Shown here: piece after piece, positions 26,387-38,345 of the stretch
How positions within the stretch are numbered: the first letter of the stretch is position 1
Layout of the letters: every line of letters starts with the position of its first letter
Assembly: GCA_913061095.1 (NCBI GenBank)
Contig: CAJXVM010000006.1
Coordinates: forward strand, 62,001 to 126,000
Reading direction: 5' to 3'
DNA: 64,000 bases
DNA from: an uncultured Ignavibacteria bacterium
Lineage (GTDB): Bacteria > Bacteroidota > Ignavibacteria > SZUA-365
Notes under the pieces: model-generated
Seen by the model: the letters and a program-made list of their open reading frames with translations, nothing else
Database searches by the model: none
What the model was told of the DNA's origin: nothing
Program-made: the position numbers and the translations under genes

Positions 26387-27169
26387 ATGAAACACACTCG
26401 CCTGATTCTTGCACTCCTGCTTGTCGCTGCCGCGGGATTCACCGCCTGCAGTGACGACGATTCCAACGAACCATCCAACATGGCGACGCTTGCGATCAGC
26501 CTGACGGATGCGCCCGCTGATTACGATGCGGTCAACATCACCTTTGCCGAAGTCGCCGTCAGTATGGAAGGTGGCTGGATCGTCCTTTCCGGCGCGCCGC
26601 AGACAATCAACCTGCTGGAATGGAACAACGGGAAATCCATTGAAATCGGACGTGGCGACATCGAGCCGGGCAGTATCACGCAGGTCCGTCTCATGGTGAG
26701 CGATGCGGAGGTTGTCGTCGACGGTCAGACGCACAGCGTCACCATCCCGAGTGCGGAGCAGACCGGATTGAAACTCATCACCAATTTCGATGTCGTGGCG
26801 GGCGTCACATACGAACTGGTCGTCGACTTCGACGCACATCAGTCCATTGTCACCACGGGTCCCCCGCACAACCCGAACGGATACAAGCTCAAGCCGACGC
26901 TCCGCGTTGTCGAGAAAGCCGTGACGGGATCGATCTCCGGCACGGTGACCAACTTCGCCGATGCCCCGCTTGCCATCGCGCTGCAGGGCGGCATGGAGGT
27001 GACCTCCACTCCCGTCGACCAGACCGACGGCAGCTTCCGCCTCTCCTACCTCGACCCCGGCACCTACGACATCCGCATCGAGGATGTGAACGGCCTCGTC
27101 TACACGGAGAACGACATCACCGTCACCGCCGGCGACGACACCGCCATCGGCGAAGTGACGCTCCTGTAG
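26387..27169 (+). CDS. DUF4382 surface-exposed lipoprotein
   Basis: The 260-residue lipoprotein has a signal ending GFTAC (Cys21). The residues after the cysteine, SDDDSNE, resemble the acidic lipoprotein export signal that sends Bacteroidota lipoproteins to the cell surface. A DUF4382 domain follows (MATLAISLTDAPADYDAVNITFAEVAV, here at about 31-165, with YELVVDFDAHQSIV near its end), then a carboxypeptidase-regulatory-like beta-sandwich (GSISGTVTNF, GSFRLSYLDPGTYDIRI). Function of DUF4382 proteins is unknown. It stands alone; the roughly 180 bp between rtcB and this gene hold nothing I recognise. Confidence 0.85.
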   Translation: MKHTRLILALLLVAAAGFTACSDDDSNEPSNMATLAISLTDAPADYDAVNITFAEVAVSMEGGWIVLSGAPQTINLLEWNNGKSIEIGRGDIEPGSITQVRLMVSDAEVVVDGQTHSVTIPSAEQTGLKLITNFDVVAGVTYELVVDFDAHQSIVTTGPPHNPNGYKLKPTLRVVEKAVTGSISGTVTNFADAPLAIALQGGMEVTSTPVDQTDGSFRLSYLDPGTYDIRIEDVNGLVYTENDITVTAGDDTAIGEVTLL

Positions 27170-27172
27170 CGA

Positions 27173-27216
27173 CGAGCCAACGGCTCGGCGTACCGGGCCA
27201 AGCCAACGGCTCGGCC
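27173..27216. repeat. two copies of a small GAGCCAACGGCTC palindrome
   Basis: CGAGCCAACGGCTCG (27173-27187) is followed by a second copy within GGCCAAGCCAACGGCTCGG (27196-27214). They lie 4 nt after the DUF4382 stop. Near-identical copies occur at 28196-28217, inside cusB, and at 59943-59963. Confidence 0.8.
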
Positions 27217-27256
27217 TTGTAACGGAAATCGCACATTGCTGAAATCGCACATTGCA

Positions 27257-27284
27257 AAACGGGCGGCCATCTGGCCGCCCGTTT
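27257..27284 (+). terminator. intrinsic terminator between convergent genes
   Basis: A perfect 12-bp stem AAACGGGCGGCC / GGCCGCCCGTTT with a 4-nt loop lies between the convergent DUF4382 and metal-binding lipoprotein genes. The U-tracts are short on both sides, but the stem is long and G+C-rich, so bidirectional termination is likely. Confidence 0.75.
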
Positions 27285-27315
27285 CCTTCTCCCGGTGAGC
27301 ATTCACAGACGGGAA

Positions 27316-27654
27316 TTACATCTCTCCGTCGTGCATTTCATCGTCACCGTGATCGTGACCTTCATGCATGCCTTCGCCCTCGTGCATGTGATCACCGTTC
27401 GTCTCCTTGACGACTAGATCCATGCCGCAGACTGGACAGCTGCCCGGCTCGTCGTACGTCTTGTCGCCCTCGCATTCCATGGGACAGTAGTACACGACGG
27501 TGGCTTCCATCTCGCCTTCCTGCATCGTGTCTTCCTGCATCATTTCTTCCTGTCCGTCTTCATCCTGCATGCCCTCCTCCTGATCGCCGTTTCCGCCGCA
27601 GGCGCTGAAGATCAGAAGGGTTCCGAACAGTGCGAAAATCGTGAGTACTTTCAT
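27316..27654 (-). CDS. small metal-binding lipoprotein (heavy-metal-binding domain)
   Basis: The 112-residue lipoprotein starts at ATG 27654 with GAGGAG upstream; the signal ends LLIFSAC (Cys19). A Met/Glu/Asp-rich linker leads to a heavy-metal-binding domain, YYCPMECEGDKTYDEPGSCP followed by VCGMDLV, with four cysteines and methionines suited to Cu(I)/Ag(I). A His/Met/Asp-rich tail follows (HMHEGEGMHEGHDHGDDEMH). The same domain type is fused to the N-terminus of the upstream CusB-like protein. It is the last gene of the Cus efflux operon and may buffer or deliver metal to the efflux pump, by analogy with CusF; that role is inferred. Confidence 0.85.
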   Translation of the reverse strand: MKVLTIFALFGTLLIFSACGGNGDQEEGMQDEDGQEEMMQEDTMQEGEMEATVVYYCPMECEGDKTYDEPGSCPVCGMDLVVKETNGDHMHEGEGMHEGHDHGDDEMHDGEM

Positions 27655-27676
27655 TGTGACTCCTCTGTATGGTGGT

Positions 27677-27718
27677 TGGTTGTTGGTGTTTGGTGTTTGG
27701 TGTTTGGTTATTGGTTTT
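27677..27718. repeat. six degenerate 7-bp tandem repeats (TGGTNNT)
   Basis: Six consecutive heptamers: TGGTTGT, TGGTGTT three times, TGGTTAT, TGGTTTT. They span the cusB stop codon (27708-27710), so the last codons and stop of cusB are made from the repeat, and they end 23 nt upstream of the next gene. A related tract lies at 59801-59842. Confidence 0.85.
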
Positions 27719-29513
27719 CCATGATCTCTTTGACGACGCCGCATTTTAGCATCTCGTCGCCGAAATACGGATTCCGGATTTCCTTCACGGCGCTGAGCCA
27801 GTATGCGCCGCGATCGTTGAAGGCCATGGGGCAATACTGCCAGTATACGGTTTTTTTCGACACGCCGAAATGTTTCAGGGCCTGATGCAGCGTGTTGCTG
27901 AGACCGGAATAGTATCCGCGCTGCTGCTCGAGATCGCGCGTAGCCCGCATCGCCTCGAGACTTGTGCGCATTCCCTGCAGCATTTCCGCCCAGTGCGTGC
28001 GCATGACTCCGCCGAGGGAGGACGCGGTGACGGCATCGAGCGCTTTCTCCGTCGCTCGCGCAGCGGGAATGACGGCAGCCGGATCCGAAGCGACAAGGGC
28101 ATTGGTGATGGTGTTGTACCGGTCGAACACGTTCATGAGCTGAGAGCGAAATGCAGCTGGCGCGGGATTGCCCGATGCAGATGGTGGTGTTTCGCCCGGC
28201 CGAGCCGTTGGCTCTGGCCTACCGGATCCCGCATTGATTCCTTCGTCGAGTTCGTGCTCCTGCACGGCGTTCATCATACTGGTCTTGCCCTGCAGCTGGG
28301 CGGCGGCATCGATGGTGAAGACACCGTGGGCGACGATCTCCTCACCGACGACAAGACCATCGAGCACGACGTAACTGTCGCCGGCGTCGGTCCCGAGACG
28401 TACTTCGCGGTATTCAAATATGGGGATATCGCTTTCCCGATCCTTGACCCAGACCACCGAACGCTTCCCCGTCCACAACACCGCCGTGCGGGGAATGACG
28501 ATCTCCTCGTTGCGTCCGGGCAGGGTGGACTTCACCACCCCGGTCGCAAACATCTCGGGCTTGAGCGTGCCGCCGGGATTCGGCATCTCCACGCGCACGT
28601 GTGCCACGCGGCTGCCGGGATCGATGACGGGATCAATGAAGTCGATGCGTCCGCTGTATGTGCGTCCGGGTTGTCCCGCCACGGTGAAATCCACCTTCAT
28701 CCCGGTGCGCAGCCAGGCGAGATCGCTCTCGTACGCATCGAACATCACCCAGACGCGCCCGAGATCCGCGATGGCGAACATCGACTGTCCCTCGCGCACA
28801 TACTCCCCCTCCGCCACATGCCGCATCAGCACCGTACCGCCCTGCGGGGCTAGCACGTCGAAGGTCCGGCGCACCTCGCCCGTTTCCACGATGGCGTCGA
28901 TCTGCGCATCTGTCAGATCCCAGAAGCGCAGCTTGCTCTGCGCCGCGCGGTAATACTCGGGATGCGTATCCTTCATCCGCGCCGCCTCCAGCAGCTCCTT
29001 CTGTGCCGCCACGAGATCAGGCGAGTACAGCGTGGCGAGCGTTGCACCCTTCGCCACCCGCTGCCCGGTAATGTTGACGTGGAGCTTCTCGATGCGGCCG
29101 CCGACGCGCGCGGTAATGTCCGCCAGACGCGCTTCATCCGCCTCCACCTTTCCGGGAAGACGAATTTCGCGGAACGGCAACCCGCGCCGCACCGTGACGG
29201 TGCGCACGTTCGCCGCCGCGACGGCTTCGTCGGTCATCTGGATCTTGTCCGGTGCCGACGCCGCGCCATCGCCCTCGAGAGGAATGAGGTCCATGGCGCA
29301 GATCGGACACAGCCCCGGTTCCTCCTGCCTGATCTGCGGATGCATCGAGCAGGTCCATACCGTGGCCTCCCCGGCTTCATGTGCGTGATCGCCGGCGTCG
29401 GCCGCGGAGGATTCCCCCCCGCCGCCTGCAAAAAACAGCCAGCCGAGAAAGAGACCGACGACGAGCAGTCCGATGCCGGGAATAATCTTCTGTATGTTCG
29501 CTGAGAATGTCAT
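27708..29513 (-). CDS. cusB: CusB-like RND periplasmic adaptor with fused metal-binding and DUF3347 domains
   Basis: The 601-residue adaptor has an N-terminal membrane anchor (about 8-28), a heavy-metal-binding domain at 52-80 (WTCSMHPQIRQEEPGLCPIC, Cys55, Cys69, Cys72), the HlyD/CusB hairpin and barrel domains at about 100-415, and a DUF3347 domain at about 435-590. It links CusA to the TolC-like channel and binds Cu(I)/Ag(I). This three-part fusion is familiar in Bacteroidota. The linker before DUF3347 (GSGRPEPTARPGETPPSASG) is partly encoded by a dispersed palindromic repeat at 28196-28217. The last residues (MENQ) and the stop come from heptamer repeats. It follows the TolC gene by 12 nt. 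Confidence 0.92.
   Translation of the reverse strand: MTFSANIQKIIPGIGLLVVGLFLGWLFFAGGGGESSAADAGDHAHEAGEATVWTCSMHPQIRQEEPGLCPICAMDLIPLEGDGAASAPDKIQMTDEAVAAANVRTVTVRRGLPFREIRLPGKVEADEARLADITARVGGRIEKLHVNITGQRVAKGATLATLYSPDLVAAQKELLEAARMKDTHPEYYRAAQSKLRFWDLTDAQIDAIVETGEVRRTFDVLAPQGGTVLMRHVAEGEYVREGQSMFAIADLGRVWVMFDAYESDLAWLRTGMKVDFTVAGQPGRTYSGRIDFIDPVIDPGSRVAHVRVEMPNPGGTLKPEMFATGVVKSTLPGRNEEIVIPRTAVLWTGKRSVVWVKDRESDIPIFEYREVRLGTDAGDSYVVLDGLVVGEEIVAHGVFTIDAAAQLQGKTSMMNAVQEHELDEGINAGSGRPEPTARPGETPPSASGNPAPAAFRSQLMNVFDRYNTITNALVASDPAAVIPAARATEKALDAVTASSLGGVMRTHWAEMLQGMRTSLEAMRATRDLEQQRGYYSGLSNTLHQALKHFGVSKKTVYWQYCPMAFNDRGAYWLSAVKEIRNPYFGDEMLKCGVVKEIMENQ
28196..28217. repeat. GAGCCAACGGCTC-type repeat inserted in the cusB linker
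   Basis: On the minus strand this reads CAGAGCCAACGGCTCGGCC, nearly identical to the copy at 27196-27216. It is in frame and encodes part of the low-complexity interdomain linker of CusB. Confidence 0.75.
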
Positions 29514-29525
29514 GATTTCTGTTCC

Positions 29526-30759
29526 TTATTCCATTTCCTGTGCGGTCAGATACATCAGGTAGTCATGCGCGCGGTTGAGATCGGCGCACGCCTCTTCGCG
29601 TGCAAGCGCGTAACGCAGCAGATCGCGTTCGACGGCGATGACGTCGTCGATGCGCGACGAACCCGCGCTGTACTCACTGAGCACAGCGCCGTACGTGTTG
29701 TCAGCCAGCTCCGCGAGCCGGGTGTTCAATTCGAAGCGCCTGCGCGCCTCGCGCAGATCGCGCATCCGTTCTGCGAGCAGCGTTTCCAGCCGGCGCTCCG
29801 CGTCACTGCGCTGCAGCCGCGCGGCCTCCCGCTGCAGCTGCGCCTGCTCTTCCATGGCGCCATACCGCGATCCGAACAGCGGCACGGATATGCCGACCTG
29901 TGGGATGATGGCGTCGCGTCCGTTGTCGGGCAGCGTCACGTCATCGCGTGGATCAATGGCGGTATAGGTCACGCCGAGGGTGAAGGATGGATATCCCATC
30001 CGCCGGGCCGCGTTGGATTTGTGTTCCCAGTACGCCTGCTCCTCCTCGAGTCCACGCAAACGTGGATTGCGCTCCACCATGCGTGCGCGAAGCGGTTCGG
30101 CCTCGGGCAGCGCATCGGGAAGGGCGAGTGAGTCGGGCAGGAGGATCGCTTCGCGGATATCACGTCCGAGCAGGCGGGAAAATTCCTGCCGCAGCGGCGC
30201 GCGGGAGTCCTCGAGCGTGTGCAGCTTCGTGCGCAGCTCCTCGCGCTGCATGTCGAGACGCAGCACGTCGGAAAACGCCGTCTTCCCCGCCTCGTAGCGC
30301 GTCAGCGCGATGTCGCGAAGTGTCTCCACGAGACGCAGATGCTCGCCGGTCAGCACGACCGAGCGCTCCAGCACGTACATCCGGTACCAGGTGTCGCGCA
30401 CGTCGAATACGAGGCGATTGCGTGCGTCGGTGTAGTCCAGGTAGGACCTCCGGGCGCGCGCCATGGCGGCATCCTCCTCGGCACCGAGCGTGCCGAACCA
30501 GGGAAAGGACTGCGAAACCGACAGCGTGGCGCGCTGGGGACCGACCCGGGTCTCCACGGGCACGGCGAACCAGCCGAATCCGACCTTCAGATCGGGCAGG
30601 GCCGCCGCCTGCGGTTCCTGCGCCCGCGCAGCCTCGTAGCGCGCCATCCGCGCCTGCAGCGCCTCGTTGTTCCGGAGCGCCTCCGCGGTGTATTCCTCAA
30701 GTGTCTGCTGCGCCGCCAGCGGCACGGCGAGCACGGTGACAAGTATTGCGATGATCATC

Positions 30760-30773
<14 letters not shown>
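29526..30773 (-). CDS. TolC-family outer-membrane efflux protein (CusC-like)
   Basis: The 415-residue protein has signal peptide MIIAILVTVLAVPLAAQQ and the long amphipathic helices of outer-membrane efflux proteins in two repeats (YTAEALRNNEALQARMARYEAAR; RLVFDVRDTWYRMYVLERSV; RRRFELNTRLAELADNTYGAVLSEY). It provides the outer-membrane channel of the Cus pump. Its start overlaps the 3' end of cusA by 14 nt and its stop is 12 nt before cusB, so all are co-transcribed. There is no lipobox, unlike E. coli CusC. Confidence 0.9.
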
Positions 30774-34569
<3,796 letters not shown>

Positions 34570-34684
34570 GGAAACATATCCGTAATAATGATCAAATCGT
34601 CAGTGCTCTCAGGGGAGACGGACAAAAGCACCCCTCCGGATCAGGCACAGCGGTACCCGTCCGGAACAGCGGATATGTTCGGAA

Positions 34685-35083
34685 TCAGATGAGGAAGGAC
34701 TGGGTGAGAATGGGGATGGCGTCGCCGCCCGGCGGACCCGGGGGACCGAGCGCATCGGGATGCGGCTGCGGTTTCACCTCTTCGGTGCGCGCCGCGGCGT
34801 CCTCGTGAAGGATGCCTGCGACCGGAGTAGACAGATCTGAGAGGCCGTCGGCCTGCGCCGTCACCGTCACCTGCTCATCGACGACATTGGAGGAAACGTG
34901 ATCCTCACAGGAGGAGCACGCGAACGTACCGTCGCCGCAGCAGGATTCATGCTGGGCGTCCAGCGCCACCGCGCTGTAGCGCGCCACACCGCCGCAGTAA
35001 TGCGTATTCACCGACACGCCCGTGACGGCGGCGAGCAGAATGGCGACCAGCGATATGTGAATTGCGTTCTTCACGACATACAA
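34685..35083 (-). CDS. HYC_CC_PP-type small exported protein of the Cus locus
   Basis: A 132-residue protein with an N-terminal TM/signal segment (NAIHISLVAILLAAVTGVSV), then NTHYCGG, then ESCCGD with CSSC, then a Pro/Gly-rich end (GPPGPPGG). The HYC...CC...PP pattern is a named small family next to metal efflux genes in Bacteroidota. The paired cysteines suggest metal binding or sensing, but the function is unproved. It is 115 nt upstream of cusA on the same strand and is probably the first gene of that operon. One copy of a 29-bp motif lies 69-97 nt upstream. Confidence 0.75.
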   Translation of the reverse strand: MYVVKNAIHISLVAILLAAVTGVSVNTHYCGGVARYSAVALDAQHESCCGDGTFACSSCEDHVSSNVVDEQVTVTAQADGLSDLSTPVAGILHEDAAARTEEVKPQPHPDALGPPGPPGGDAIPILTQSFLI

Positions 35084-35151
35084 TGTCTGAATTCAGCAGA
35101 TGACATGCAACTGCTTCACCCAGACAAAACGGCTGCGTGGAGCAAAAGGTT

Positions 35152-35180
35152 CATAAAAATGCAAAAACGATTTTTCCGCA
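35152..35180. promoter_or_regulatory. 29-bp putative operator, copy 1 (Cus side)
   Basis: The motif runs CATAAAAATGCAAAAACG then ATTTTTCCGCA. It matches the copy at 35258-35286 in 26 of 29 positions and lies upstream of the HYC-type gene that leads the Cus operon. It has an AT-rich, partly palindromic core around AAAACG. Probably a binding site for a regulator shared by the two divergent units. Confidence 0.5.
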
Positions 35181-35188
35181 GGCACATA

Positions 35189-35239
35189 CCGTCACACTGA
35201 GCACCAGCACCCGTCACACTGAGCCTGTCGAAGGGTGAC
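35189..35239. repeat. dispersed repeat of the GTCACACTGAGC...TCGAAGGGTGAC type
   Basis: The 14-mer CCGTCACACTGAGC occurs twice (35189-35202 and 35211-35224). The second copy continues to CTGTCGAAGGGTGAC, forming an imperfect inverted repeat at 35213-35239. Elements of this kind (CACTGAGCCTGTCGAAGGG) are common non-coding repeats in many Bacteroidota genomes. It sits between the two copies of the 29-bp motif. Confidence 0.75.
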
Positions 35240-35257
35240 GGCGGCTGGTATCCTCCC

Positions 35258-35286
35258 CATAAAAATCCAAAAACGTTTTATCCGCA
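35258..35286. promoter_or_regulatory. 29-bp putative operator, copy 2 (DUF302 side)
   Basis: The motif runs CATAAAAATCCAAAAACG then TTTTATCCGCA, with the perfect palindrome AAAACGTTTT at its centre. It ends 47 nt before the DUF302 start, and a possible -10 element TATAGT lies just downstream at 35295-35300. The placement fits an operator for the DUF302 promoter. Confidence 0.5.
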
Positions 35287-35333
35287 TCATACGTTATAGT
35301 TCATACGAGCCATTCATCATCAACGGAGACATT

Positions 35334-35720
35334 ATGAGTGCCTACTATTTTTCAACTACACTCGACACTTCATTCGACGAAGCCATTGAGAAAGTCACCG
35401 CCGCGCTGAAGGACGAAGGCTTCGGCGTGCTGACGGAAATCGACGTCAGGAAGACGCTGAAGAAAAAGATCGACGTGGATTTCCGACCCTACCGCATCCT
35501 CGGCGCCTGCAATCCCCCGTTCGCACATCAGGCCCTGAGCGCCGAGGACAAAATCGGCACCATGCTTCCCTGCAACGTCATCGTGCAGGAGCTGCCGGAC
35601 GGTATCGAAGTCGCGGCCGTGGATCCCAAGGCATCGATGATGGGCATCGACAACCCCGCCCTCGATGAAATCGCGGAAGAAATCCAGCAGCGGCTCAGGC
35701 GCATGATCGATTCCCTGTAA
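35334..35720 (+). CDS. DUF302 family protein
   Basis: A 128-residue protein from ATG 35334 (MSAYYFSTTLDTSFDEAIEK), with the DUF302 core: VTAALKDEGFGVLTEIDVRK, YRILGACNPPFAHQAL and LLPCNV-like MLPCNVIVQE. No signal peptide or lipobox is present, so it is probably cytoplasmic. DUF302 proteins have an unknown biochemical role but often lie near metal or redox resistance genes; some are heme or thiol linked. Here it diverges from the Cus operon and shares the 29-bp motif upstream, which suggests co-regulation by metal. A more upstream in-frame ATG at 35235 would run through the regulatory motif and is unlikely. Confidence 0.88.
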   Translation: MSAYYFSTTLDTSFDEAIEKVTAALKDEGFGVLTEIDVRKTLKKKIDVDFRPYRILGACNPPFAHQALSAEDKIGTMLPCNVIVQELPDGIEVAAVDPKASMMGIDNPALDEIAEEIQQRLRRMIDSL

Positions 35721-35798
35721 TGCACAAAACGGCAATACCGGGCATACTCCGCCCGTGTGCCCTGTTCATATTGTGTCATCCGCTTCATCTGATGTTTC

Positions 35799-37184
35799 AT
35801 GAGCACCCAGTCATCCTCCGGAAGTATCGGCCTCTGGGAAGCCGTGGCAATGGCCGTGGGGACGATGATCGGGGCGAGTATTTTTTCGATCTTCGGTGTC
35901 GGCGCGGAGCTGGCGAAGAACGATCTGCCGATCGCCTTTCTCCTCTCCGGCGCCTACGCCCTGATCGTCGCCTACTCTTACGCGAAGCTTGCGCCCCGCA
36001 TCATCTCCAACGCTGGACCCATCGCCTTCATCCTCAAAGGCATCGGTGACAACCTCGTCACCGGCATGCTCAGCGTGCTGATGTGGCTGACCTACGTCGT
36101 CTCCGTCGCCCTGTTCGCGAAGGGATTTACCGGGTATGCACTCCCGCTGCTCGGTCTGCCCCCGACAGCCATGGCGAAGGCGCTCAGCGTCGCCGCCGTC
36201 ATCCTGCTGTTCATGGTACTGAACTTCTTCGGCTCCAGAGCGGTCGGCAAGGCGGAACTGTACATTGTCATCGTCAAGGTCGGCATTCTTCTGGTGTTCG
36301 TGGCGTTCGGTGCCATGACCATTCAGGAATCGCTCGTGCAACCGTCCTTCGATGCCGGACACGTCAACGGACTCCTGCACGCTTCCGTCGTGTTTTTCCT
36401 CTCCTATATGGGATTCGGACTGATCACCAATGCGTCCGAGCACATCAGGGACGCGGAGAAGACCGTCCCGCGCGCGATTTACATCAGCGTCGCCATCGTC
36501 ATCGTCATCTACGTCGCAGTCTCCCTGGTGGCCGTGGGCAACCTGACCATCCCGGATCTGACCGCCGCGAAGGAAAACGCGCTCGCCATCGCCGCCAGGC
36601 CGTTTCTCGGCAGTGCCGGCTTTCTGCTGATCTCCGTCGGCGCGCTGTTCTCCATCGCGTCGGCGCTCAACGCCACGCTCTACGGCGGCGCAAACGTGTC
36701 GTACGCGCTGGCGAAGGATGGTGAACTGCCCGCGTTCTTCGAACGGAAAATCTGGTTCGGATCGGTGGAAGGACTCTACATCACCGCCGCCCTGAGCGCG
36801 GCGCTGGCCGTGCTGGTGGATGTCGGCGGCATCGCGGCGATCAACAGCACGATTTTCACCGCGATGTACATCTTCGTGCTGATATCCCATTACCGCCTCG
36901 CGAAGGAGGTCGGCGGCAGCCGTCCGCTCATCCTCGGCAACATCGTTGTCATCTCCGCCGTGTTCGTCCTGCTGGTGTATTACCAGTGGATCTCCGACCG
37001 CATGGTGATGTACGTGACCATCGGCGTCTTCGTCGGCGCCTTCCTCCTGGAGGCCGGCTTCCGTTACCTCGGCAAACGCGTCCTGACCATCGTGAAAAAG
37101 ATCGAGCGGGAATTCACGCCGCGGCGGAGCTCCGGCGCTTCTTCCATTCCTCCTGGCGCTGCTCGAGGACGCTCCCGTAAGTAA
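35799..37184 (+). CDS. APC-superfamily amino acid permease
   Basis: A 461-residue, 12-TM permease starting with SIGLWEAVAMAVGTMIGASIF, the conserved TM1 of APC transporters with the unwound GxxIGxSIF substrate site. TM6 is IHASVVFFLSYMGFGLI-like (HASVVFFLSYMGFGLITNAS). It should import amino acids or related amines by proton symport or exchange; the substrate cannot be told. The last 71 nt overlap the 3' end of the convergent dinB gene, and the C-terminal tail (TPRRSSGASSIPPGAARGRS) is encoded in that overlap, so it may be an extension by loss of an earlier stop. Confidence 0.9.
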   Translation: MSTQSSSGSIGLWEAVAMAVGTMIGASIFSIFGVGAELAKNDLPIAFLLSGAYALIVAYSYAKLAPRIISNAGPIAFILKGIGDNLVTGMLSVLMWLTYVVSVALFAKGFTGYALPLLGLPPTAMAKALSVAAVILLFMVLNFFGSRAVGKAELYIVIVKVGILLVFVAFGAMTIQESLVQPSFDAGHVNGLLHASVVFFLSYMGFGLITNASEHIRDAEKTVPRAIYISVAIVIVIYVAVSLVAVGNLTIPDLTAAKENALAIAARPFLGSAGFLLISVGALFSIASALNATLYGGANVSYALAKDGELPAFFERKIWFGSVEGLYITAALSAALAVLVDVGGIAAINSTIFTAMYIFVLISHYRLAKEVGGSRPLILGNIVVISAVFVLLVYYQWISDRMVMYVTIGVFVGAFLLEAGFRYLGKRVLTIVKKIEREFTPRRSSGASSIPPGAARGRSRK

Positions 37185-38328
37185 TCGCTCCCTTCCCGAA
37201 GCGCCGGCGGATGTCATCGAGCCCGGCATAGAGTCCGTCGAACTTCTCCTCCTCCTCGTCGAAGAGAAAGAGCTGTCCGTAATCCTCGATCAGGTCCGAC
37301 GTGCTGATGCCCAGCAGGCGGATGCGCACGCGGCGCGTGTACAGCGCACGGAAGAGGCGCTCGGCCAGGCGGTACAGCACATGGTCGGCGCTGGTGTAGT
37401 CGCAGTGCAGCGTTTTCGTGGCGGTGACGAAGTCGGCATAGCGCAGCTTCAGCGTCACCGTGCGCGTCAGGAAGCCGCGTTCGCGCAGGTCGTGTCCCAC
37501 CCGCTGCGCCAGCTGTTTGAGCGTGGCGATCATCGTGCGCGGATCGAGCACGTCTTCGAGATAGGTGTGCTCGGCGCCGAGGGATTTCTGCCGGCGGTAG
37601 GGCAGAACGGGCGTGTTGTCGATCCCGTGCGCATGCTCGTGCAGGGTGCGGCCGTGTTTGCCGAACATGTTGCTGAACAGCTGCAGCGGAAGGGCGGCGA
37701 TGCTGCCGATGCGCGGCATTCCCATGGCCAGCAGGTCGCGTTCCATCACCTCTCCCACCCCCGGCATGATGCGCACCGGATGCGGCGCGAGAAACGGCGC
37801 CTCCTCCCCGCCCGGCACGCGCAGGTCGCCGTGCTTCTTCCCCACCGTCGTCGCCACCTTCGCCACGAGCTTGTTGCGCGCGATGCCGTAGGTCAGCGGC
37901 AGCTGCAGCTCGCCCATGATGCCGCGCTTGAGCTTCGATCCCCACGCGCCCTCCTCCCCGAGAATGCGTCCGCAGCCGCTGATGTCGAGATAGAATTCGT
38001 CGATGGAGGCCTTCTCCAGCACCGGCGCGGAATCCTCGAGCAGTTCGGCCACGCGCTCGGAGTACTCGGCGTAATGCGCAAAGTTGGGATGCAGGAAGAC
38101 GGCCTGGGGACACCGTTCGTAGGCCAGGCGCAGCGGCATGGCCGAGTGCACGCCGTACTGCCGCGCCTCGCGCGAACAGCCCGCCACCACCCCGCGCTGA
38201 TACGGCGTGCCGCCCACGATCACCGGACGCCCGTTGAGCGACGGATCCATCAGCCGCTCGACGGAAACGAAAAACGTATCCATATCCAGATGCATGCAGC
38301 GCGTCGGAGGCGCTCCCGCGTCAGGCAT
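37114..38328 (-). CDS. dinB: DNA polymerase IV (Y-family)
   Basis: The 404-residue translesion polymerase has palm motifs MHLDMDTFF (Asp15 and Asp17 region) and KASIDEFYLD (Asp110-Glu111), the finger motif RGVVAGCSREARQYGV, and a helix-hairpin-helix thumb (VRIMPGVGEVMERDLLAMGM). The clamp-binding peptide QLFLF is near the C-terminus (GQLFLFDEEEE). It copies damaged DNA in the cytoplasm. ATG 38328 follows an AGGAG. The promoter is a consensus sigma-70 type with a palindrome at the transcription start, which implies tight repression and damage induction. Its 3' end overlaps the APC permease by 71 nt. Confidence 0.93.
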   Translation of the reverse strand: MPDAGAPPTRCMHLDMDTFFVSVERLMDPSLNGRPVIVGGTPYQRGVVAGCSREARQYGVHSAMPLRLAYERCPQAVFLHPNFAHYAEYSERVAELLEDSAPVLEKASIDEFYLDISGCGRILGEEGAWGSKLKRGIMGELQLPLTYGIARNKLVAKVATTVGKKHGDLRVPGGEEAPFLAPHPVRIMPGVGEVMERDLLAMGMPRIGSIAALPLQLFSNMFGKHGRTLHEHAHGIDNTPVLPYRRQKSLGAEHTYLEDVLDPRTMIATLKQLAQRVGHDLRERGFLTRTVTLKLRYADFVTATKTLHCDYTSADHVLYRLAERLFRALYTRRVRIRLLGISTSDLIEDYGQLFLFDEEEEKFDGLYAGLDDIRRRFGKGAITYGSVLEQRQEEWKKRRSSAAA

Positions 38329-38345
38329 TCCTGTCTCCTGCCACA

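Noticed and set aside
35189-35239. Operator function for the CACTGAGCCTGTCGAAGGG repeat
   Set aside because: Elements of this type are widespread non-coding repeats; its place between the two 29-bp motifs is not enough for a regulatory claim.
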